Origin: JACRAR01 sp041665185
Lineage (GTDB): Bacteria; Pseudomonadota; Gammaproteobacteria; Burkholderiales; Rhodocyclaceae
Length of the DNA: 10,665 nucleotides
Assembly (NCBI GenBank): GCA_041665185.1
Contig: JBAYJH010000164.1
Coordinates: 1-10,665, forward strand
Direction: 5' to 3'
The translations under genes were made by a program, and so were the position numbers. Below the pieces are notes generated by a model, which was given only the letters and a program-made list of their open reading frames with translations, had not been told where the DNA came from and did no database searches. Below, piece by piece: positions 5,190 to 10,665 of the stretch (position 1 is the stretch's first letter; each line of letters starts with the position of its first letter).

Positions 5190-6017
5190 CTATTCCTTGT
5201 ACCAGACCATCTGATGGGTGGTGGCCAGCAGGGTGTCGTGGTCGTTCCCGCCGCGGCCCCAGACTTGCCCCTGATGGTCGAAATGCCCATCGCTGAAGGC
5301 CTGCGCCTGAGCCACGGTGAGCAGCGGCGCGGCGCCGTGACGGGCGAGCGCCTCGGCGCCGGCGTGGAAATAGATGTTCATGGAGACCGTGGCGATCGGG
5401 ACGAACTCCTTGCGCCGCAGAAAGATGCGCGGCAGGTAGCTGTCGCAGAGGGCGGTGAGCGAGGCGAAATCGAGGGGGCGCGGCGGCACGTCCGATACCC
5501 AGACATGGCTCAGGCTGTCGGGATTTTCCTCGAAGGGTTTGCCGCGCACGAAACGAAACTGGTAGCGCTGGAGGAAGCCGGTGGCGCGGCGCGGTTCCGA
5601 TGGCGAGCAGCGTTCGGCCGGCGGCACTTCCGGGCACTTCGCCTCGACCAGGCCCCAGGTGTCGCGGCGCTCGGCGCAAATCGCCATGGCCTGCGCCAGG
5701 ACGCGTTCCGGCTGGCCTTGCACCAAGCGGATGGACCAGTGCTGATTGGTGCGGTTGGCGCGCAGCAGTTCGGTGTCGACGAAGAATTCGCCGGCCTCCA
5801 CCGCCGCCAGGAAGTTGATGGTGAAGGAGAGCGGGCTGCCCCTCCTTGCCGGATGATTCATCATCGCCTGCATCATCACCGCGGCGGTGATGCCGCCGTA
5901 GGGGCCGACCATGTTCCAGTAGTCCTCGCTGGTGTGGCCGCGCAGGCGCTCCGGCGTCACCGGCGCGAGTGCCACGGCCTGGTCGAAGGGATGGGCGAAA
6001 TCTCGATTCATGTCCAT
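5190..6017 (-). CDS. Thioesterase-like (hot-dog fold, acyl-CoA thioesterase/TesB-like) protein
   Basis: A 275-residue protein resembling the double hot-dog thioesterase-like superfamily. Recognisable blocks are DYWNMVGPYGGITAAVMMQA (N-terminal hot-dog with the GG-containing central helix), PLSFTINFLAAVEAGEF, NQHWSIRLVQ, and near the end VSMNIYFHAG, FDHQGQVWGRGG and LLATTHQMVWY. Such proteins hydrolyse acyl-CoA thioesters or act as non-catalytic CoA-binding relatives. The Asp/Gln/Thr triad of TesB is not clearly assignable by eye. ATG 6017 and ATG 6011 are both possible and neither has a strong ribosome binding site. It sits between the acyl-CoA dehydrogenase pair (57-nt gap) and the alcohol dehydrogenase (29-nt gap), all on the minus strand. 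Its likely role is releasing CoA from a pathway intermediate or dead-end product. Confidence 0.82.
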   Translation of the reverse strand: MDMNRDFAHPFDQAVALAPVTPERLRGHTSEDYWNMVGPYGGITAAVMMQAMMNHPARRGSPLSFTINFLAAVEAGEFFVDTELLRANRTNQHWSIRLVQGQPERVLAQAMAICAERRDTWGLVEAKCPEVPPAERCSPSEPRRATGFLQRYQFRFVRGKPFEENPDSLSHVWVSDVPPRPLDFASLTALCDSYLPRIFLRRKEFVPIATVSMNIYFHAGAEALARHGAAPLLTVAQAQAFSDGHFDHQGQVWGRGGNDHDTLLATTHQMVWYKE

Positions 6018-6074
6018 GGATTCAATTGCGGTGTCCCCGCCCTCTCAAATTGTTCCTGCCGAAACCCCGTACAG

Positions 6075-7208
6075 TCATTGCGTCGCAATGAATCGCTGTA
6101 GGTGGGTATCGGTGTCGCCGCAACTCAGTTCGATCATCGCCAGGCGCTTGAACCAGTGACTGACGATCAGTTCGTCGCTCATACCCATGCCGCCATGCAA
6201 TTGCACCGCGTTCTGACCGATGAAGCGGCAGGCCTGGCCGATGGTCACCTTGGCGGCGGAGAGCGTCCGGCGGCGTTCGCGGAGATCATCGGAGGTGCAG
6301 CGCATCGCCGCCAGATAGCTCATCGAGCGCGCCTGCTCGCGATGCAGCAGCATGTCCGCCATGCGATGCTGGAGCGCCTGGAAGCGCCCGATGGGCTGGC
6401 CGAACTGCCGGCGCGTCTTCAGGTAGTCAACGGTGGCGGCTATCAGTGCGTCCATCACCCCGACCGCCTCGGCGCACAGGGCGGCGAGGCCGCTGTCGAG
6501 CGCCAATTCGATGGCCGGCAGGGCGGCGTGTGCTGCGCCGAGACGGGCACTGGCGGGCAGGGCCACCTCGCGCAACAGGACTTCGGCGGCGCGCTGGCCG
6601 TCGAGGGTGGGATATTCGCGCAGGGTCAGTCCCGGTGTGCCGCGCGGCACCAGGAACAGGGAAATTCCATCGGCAGCGTCCACGTCGCCTGAGCTTCTGG
6701 CCGAGACCAGCAGTGCGTCGGCGGCACCGGCATGCAGCACCACGGCCTTGTGGGCATCGAGAACATAGCCATCCTGGGTGGCACGGGCGGTGGCTTCGAC
6801 GTGGCGGGTTTCGAAGCGCGAGCCCGGCTCGTAATGGGCCAACACCGCGATCTTTTCGCCTCCGGCCAGTTGCGGCAGCAAATCGGCTTTGAGCGGGTCG
6901 TCAGCAGCCTGACGCAGCAGCGTAGTGGCGACAACCGCGCTGGAGAGAAAGGGTTCGACCAGCAAGGCCGCGCCGAAGCGGTTCATCACCAGCATGGTTT
7001 CCACAGGGCCGTAGCCCAGTCCGCCGTGTTCCTCGGGCACGTTCACCGCCAGCACGCCGATGTCGGCCAGGGTCCGCCATACCTCGCGGCTCCAGCCATC
7101 GGAGGAATTCCTGATGGCGTTGCGTCTTTCAAAACCATAGCCGCGGGCGATGAAGCGCCGCAGAGTATCGTCGAGTTGCTGTTGTTCTTCGCTGAATGAA
7201 AAGTCCAT
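6075..7208 (-). CDS. Acyl-CoA dehydrogenase, small (non-catalytic-type) subunit
   Basis: A 377-residue acyl-CoA dehydrogenase-fold flavoprotein. The N-terminus MDFSFSEEQQQLDDTLRRF, the motif VPEEHGGLGYG (58-67), FAD/dimer motif RRQFGQPIGRFQALQHRMAD (266-285) and QLHGGMGMSDE (336-346) are all present. It resembles the small chain of heteromeric enzymes such as pimeloyl-CoA dehydrogenase PimD and the actinobacterial steroid enzymes. The position matching the catalytic Glu of isovaleryl-CoA dehydrogenase is occupied by Asp238 (ALDSGL), and the MCAD-type C-terminal Glu-Gly is absent. So it probably supplies structure and FAD contacts, not the base. A GTG at 7220 overlaps the stop of the upstream gene (GTGA) and would add four residues; I prefer ATG 7208 because MDFxFSEEQ is the usual family start. 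The overlap or near-overlap argues for co-translation and an obligate complex with the large subunit. Confidence 0.9.
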   Translation of the reverse strand: MDFSFSEEQQQLDDTLRRFIARGYGFERRNAIRNSSDGWSREVWRTLADIGVLAVNVPEEHGGLGYGPVETMLVMNRFGAALLVEPFLSSAVVATTLLRQAADDPLKADLLPQLAGGEKIAVLAHYEPGSRFETRHVEATARATQDGYVLDAHKAVVLHAGAADALLVSARSSGDVDAADGISLFLVPRGTPGLTLREYPTLDGQRAAEVLLREVALPASARLGAAHAALPAIELALDSGLAALCAEAVGVMDALIAATVDYLKTRRQFGQPIGRFQALQHRMADMLLHREQARSMSYLAAMRCTSDDLRERRRTLSAAKVTIGQACRFIGQNAVQLHGGMGMSDELIVSHWFKRLAMIELSCGDTDTHLQRFIATQ

Positions 7209-7216
7209 GCTTGCTT

Positions 7217-8425
<1,209 letters not shown>

Positions 8426-8429
8426 GATC

Positions 8430-8492
8430 GGTGGTTATTCAGTAAATTCCACTATGCAGAAACGGATTCCAATATAATGAACTGAAACCACC
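8430..8492. promoter_or_regulatory. Divergent control region: inverted repeat, direct repeat and -10 box
   Basis: Lies in the 141-bp space between the acyl-CoA dehydrogenase operon (minus) and the exporter (plus). An inverted repeat GGTGGTT-AT-TCAGT (8430-8443) pairs with ACTGAAACCACC (8481-8492): 12 bp matched with a 2-nt insertion in the left arm. Inside it, ATTCCA occurs at 8446-8451 and 8466-8471, exactly 20 bp apart (two helical turns). A perfect TATAAT at 8473-8478 could be the plus-strand -10, but no good -35 lies 16-18 bp upstream, which suggests an activated promoter. A regulator binding here could control both directions; no regulator gene is in the window. Confidence 0.5.
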
Positions 8493-8531
8493 CTCCCTGA
8501 CAAGAACAGATCAAGCGGCGGACCAGGAGAC

Positions 8532-8564
8532 ATGGCGTTACTCACAGACCCAGTGGATCGCTGA
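8532..8564 (+). CDS. Possible 10-codon leader ORF ahead of the exporter
   Basis: ATG at 8532 opens MALLTDPVDR and stops at TGA 8562-8564. It is preceded by CAGGAG (8524-8529), a better ribosome binding site than anything in front of the exporter ATG at 8567, which has only a weak GGA at 8555-8557. Stop and next start are 2 nt apart, so translation of the leader could be coupled to the exporter. It may instead be an accidental ORF or an unannotated different start; too short for homology. Confidence 0.4.
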   Translation: MALLTDPVDR

Positions 8565-8566
8565 GC

Positions 8567-10048
8567 ATGGCCGGCGCCAGGATCACGACCAGCCGGCAGG
8601 CCGAAGTGGCCGCCATGTTCGCCCGTTACGGCCCATCCTACCGTACCTGGGGCGTGGTCACGGTGATGCTCGGCACCGTCTCGGCGGTGATGGAAGCGAC
8701 CGTCGTCAATGTCGCCATGCCGGAGATCATCCGCGTCTTCCAGATCGGCCATGATCGCGTGCAACTGCTGTCGACGGGGTTCCTCGCCGCCACCACGGCC
8801 TCCATGTTGCTGTCCCATTGGGCCATCCAGCGCTTCGGTATTCGCCGCACGTACGTCGTTGCGCTGTGCCTGTTGATGCTGTTCTCGGTGCTGGCGTCGC
8901 TGACCGGCACCGACCAGTTCGCCCTGCTGGCCGCCTGCCGCATCGCCCAGGGGATCATCGCCGGGCTGGTGCAGCCGCTGGCGATGCTGGTGATCGTCGA
9001 TCTGTACCCGCCAAATGAACGCGGCCGCGCCATGTCGGCCTACGGCCTGGGCATCGTGCTGTCGCCGGCAGTCGGACCGGTGGCGGGCGGCCTGCTGGTG
9101 GATCACTTCGGCTGGCGCGCGGTGTTCCTGGTGACGCTGCCGTTTTGTCTCGCCGCCGTGGCGCTGGCGCCGCGCTTCATGATTTGCGGCAAGCCGGCGC
9201 CGGATGCCGCCAAGGTTCCGCTCGACCTGTTCGGCCTGGCCTTGCTGTGCGCCGCACTGGTCGGGCTGCTGGGCGGCCTGGCGGCGTTGTTCCAGGCGCC
9301 CCGCGCCGCGCTTTGGTCCATCGGCATCGGTTTCCTGCTGGCGCTGGCCTTCATCGTCTGGCAGCGCTCCGCCGCCAATGCCGCGCACCCGCTACTGGAC
9401 CTGGGCATTTTTCGCGTCGGCGGCTTTGGTGCGGCGTTGCTGGTGGCCACCGCCTATGGCATGGGCATCTATGGTTCGACTTATCTGGTGCCCCTGTTTG
9501 CGCAGACCGGCGCCGGCTTCAGCGCCTTCGAAGCGGGCAGCATTCTGGTGCCGGGCGGGGTGATGCTGGCGCTGGTGCTGCTGGTGTCCGGCCGGCTGGC
9601 CGACCGCTTCCCTCCCAATCGCGTGGCGATGGCCGGCTTGGCCTGCTTCGCGGCGTCGGCGCTGCTGCTTGGGCTGTCCTCCGGGGTGACCTGTTTCTGG
9701 CTGCTGGCGCTGTGGGTGACGCTGGGTCGCATCGGCCTCGGCCTGATCATTCCCGGCCTCAACGCCGGCGCCCTGCGCCTGCTGCCGACGGGTGCCGAAC
9801 CGGCCGGCGCGGCGGCGATCAACTTCTTCCGCCAGCTCGGCGGCGCCTTCGGCGTGACACTGCTGGCGCTTTTCATCGAGTGGCGCCAGCGGGCCTATGA
9901 GTTGCCGGCCGGCGCCGCCGAACACCTGCGCGCCAGCCAGGGTTTTGACCAAGGGTTTTTCATCATCGCGCTGGTGTACGCGCTGGCCTTGCTGCCGGCG
10001 TGGCGCATGGCGCCCGCTCCATCACCGCGTGCTTCACGACCTTCCTAA
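8567..10048 (+). CDS. MFS exporter, DHA2 (EmrB/QacA-like) family
   Basis: A 493-residue inner-membrane transporter with about 14 hydrophobic segments, the DHA2 drug:proton antiporter layout. Signatures: VMEATVVNVAMPEI (41-54, family motif LDxTIVNVALP with Glu for Asp), AIQRFGIRRTYVV (86-98, motif A-like), CRIAQGIIAGLVQP (124-137), LSPAVGPVAGGLLVDHFGWR (165-184, antiporter motif C), and NFFRQLGGAFGVTL in the C-terminal half. No EmrA-type membrane-fusion partner is adjacent. ATG 8567 is taken as start; the next Met (residue 17) is possible, since the first membrane segment begins near residue 28. It diverges from the acyl-CoA dehydrogenase operon and its TAA overlaps the ribosome binding site of the next gene. 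It may export or import an acidic or toxic substrate or intermediate of the same pathway. Confidence 0.92.
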   Translation: MAGARITTSRQAEVAAMFARYGPSYRTWGVVTVMLGTVSAVMEATVVNVAMPEIIRVFQIGHDRVQLLSTGFLAATTASMLLSHWAIQRFGIRRTYVVALCLLMLFSVLASLTGTDQFALLAACRIAQGIIAGLVQPLAMLVIVDLYPPNERGRAMSAYGLGIVLSPAVGPVAGGLLVDHFGWRAVFLVTLPFCLAAVALAPRFMICGKPAPDAAKVPLDLFGLALLCAALVGLLGGLAALFQAPRAALWSIGIGFLLALAFIVWQRSAANAAHPLLDLGIFRVGGFGAALLVATAYGMGIYGSTYLVPLFAQTGAGFSAFEAGSILVPGGVMLALVLLVSGRLADRFPPNRVAMAGLACFAASALLLGLSSGVTCFWLLALWVTLGRIGLGLIIPGLNAGALRLLPTGAEPAGAAAINFFRQLGGAFGVTLLALFIEWRQRAYELPAGAAEHLRASQGFDQGFFIIALVYALALLPAWRMAPAPSPRASRPS

Positions 10049-10057
10049 GGAGTCTTC

Positions 10058-10665
10058 ATGGCACTTCCTAAACTGTTGCAGGATACCCTGGCCTTGCCGG
10101 TGATCGGCTCGCCGATGTTCATCGTCTCCGGTCCCGAACTGGTCATCGCCCAGTGCAAGAGCGGCATCGTCGGGTCCTTCCCGGCGCTCAATGCCCGGCC
10201 CAAGGAACAGTTGGACGCATGGCTGACGCGCATCGTCGCCGAGCTGGCGGCGGAACGGACGGCGCACCCCGACAAGAAGGTGGCGCCATTCGCGGTGAAT
10301 CAGATCATCCACCACTCCAACGACCGGCTCGACCACGACCTCGACCTGTGCGTCAAACATAAAGTCCCGCTGATTATCACCAGCCTGCGCGCCCCCGGCG
10401 ACGTGGTGAAACGCATCCACGACTACGGCGGCCTGGTGTTCCACGACGTGATCAATGTACGTCATGCGCAGAAGGCGCTGGAGGCCGGCGTCGATGGCCT
10501 GATCCTGGTCTGCGCCGGGGCCGGCGGCCATGCCGGCATGCTCAGCCCTTTCGCCCTGGTCAGCGAGGTGCGCGGGTTCTACTCCGGCACCATCATCCTG
10601 GCCGGCGCCATCGCCAGGGGCGAGCACATCCTGGCCGCCCAGGCCATGGGGGCCGATCTCGCCTA
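10058..10665 (+). CDS. Nitronate monooxygenase-family flavoprotein (partial, 3' end beyond window)
   Basis: The first 202 residues of an FMN-dependent TIM-barrel protein of the nitronate monooxygenase / 2-nitropropane dioxygenase family. The N-terminal strand LALPVIGSPMFIVSGPELV, the segment GIVGSFPALNARP (36-48), HKVPLIITSL (101-110) and the loop CAGAGGHAGMLSPF with His158 (the conserved active-site histidine region) are visible, followed by LAGAIARGEHILAAQAMGA, the start of the phosphate-binding half. AAGGAG at 10047-10052 gives 5-nt spacing to ATG 10058 and overlaps the exporter TAA, so the two are one transcription unit. Many members of this family do not oxidise nitronates: in steroid-degrading actinobacteria a homologue (IpdC) acts on a CoA ester. 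With acyl-CoA dehydrogenases next door, a reductase or oxidoreductase role in the same pathway is as likely as nitronate detoxification. Confidence 0.9.
   Translation, partial: MALPKLLQDTLALPVIGSPMFIVSGPELVIAQCKSGIVGSFPALNARPKEQLDAWLTRIVAELAAERTAHPDKKVAPFAVNQIIHHSNDRLDHDLDLCVKHKVPLIITSLRAPGDVVKRIHDYGGLVFHDVINVRHAQKALEAGVDGLILVCAGAGGHAGMLSPFALVSEVRGFYSGTIILAGAIARGEHILAAQAMGADLA

Noticed and set aside
5161..5679. Upstream extension of the alcohol dehydrogenase frame
   Set aside because: It lies antiparallel in frame to nothing real, overlaps the thioesterase gene on the same strand, and ATG 5160 has a proper ribosome binding site and the family start.
8435..9952. Long minus-strand ORFs opposite the exporter gene (8435-9388, 9392-9952)
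   Set aside because: Translations are repetitive Gln/Arg/Gly/His-rich sequences, typical antisense shadows of a membrane protein; the plus-strand transporter is unambiguous.

Overview
The window looks like chromosomal DNA of a GC-rich proteobacterium, most likely a betaproteobacterium. This is judged from the GC-rich codon use of the right half, the catabolic gene families and the toxin-antitoxin types; there is no rRNA or other marker gene to confirm it. The left 4 kb (accessory, mixed base composition) differs sharply from the right 6.6 kb (uniformly GC-rich metabolic genes).

Layout, left to right. Positions 1-1620 hold two plus-strand genes of visibly lower GC: a small one-TM protein of unknown function (276-689) and a secreted trypsin-like serine protease (841-1620). 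Between them, at 762-833, lies a sequence with the architecture of an integron attC recombination site, and the protease start codon is only 13 nt inside the predicted cassette boundary. I read this part as a remnant of a gene-cassette array. Positions 1682-2157 (minus) carry a VapBC-type pair whose PIN toxin has lost its central third. Positions 2236-about 2558 and 3719-3975 are two divergent copies of a structured dispersed repeat with nested inverted repeats. They flank an intact RelE/HigB-type toxin and XRE antitoxin pair (2811-3507) and the decayed tail of a second toxin of the same family (about 3587-3690).

From 4051 rightwards is a CoA-ester catabolic locus. Four minus-strand genes run as a probable operon in the order large acyl-CoA dehydrogenase (7217-8425), small acyl-CoA dehydrogenase (6075-7208), thioesterase-like protein (5190-6017) and zinc alcohol dehydrogenase (4051-5160). 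The two dehydrogenases overlap or nearly overlap and look like the two halves of a heteromeric enzyme, with the candidate catalytic glutamate only in the large one. Diverging from them are a DHA2-type MFS exporter (8567-10048) and a nitronate monooxygenase-family flavoprotein that runs off the right edge (10058 onward). The 141-bp intergenic region contains a 12-bp inverted repeat, a 20-bp-spaced direct repeat, a perfect TATAAT and a 10-codon leader ORF with its own strong ribosome binding site.

Most promising for novelty are the hairpin-modular repeat pair around the HigBA genes, the cassette-borne secreted protease, and the leader ORF/palindrome arrangement before the exporter. The substrate of the catabolic operon cannot be read from sequence alone.
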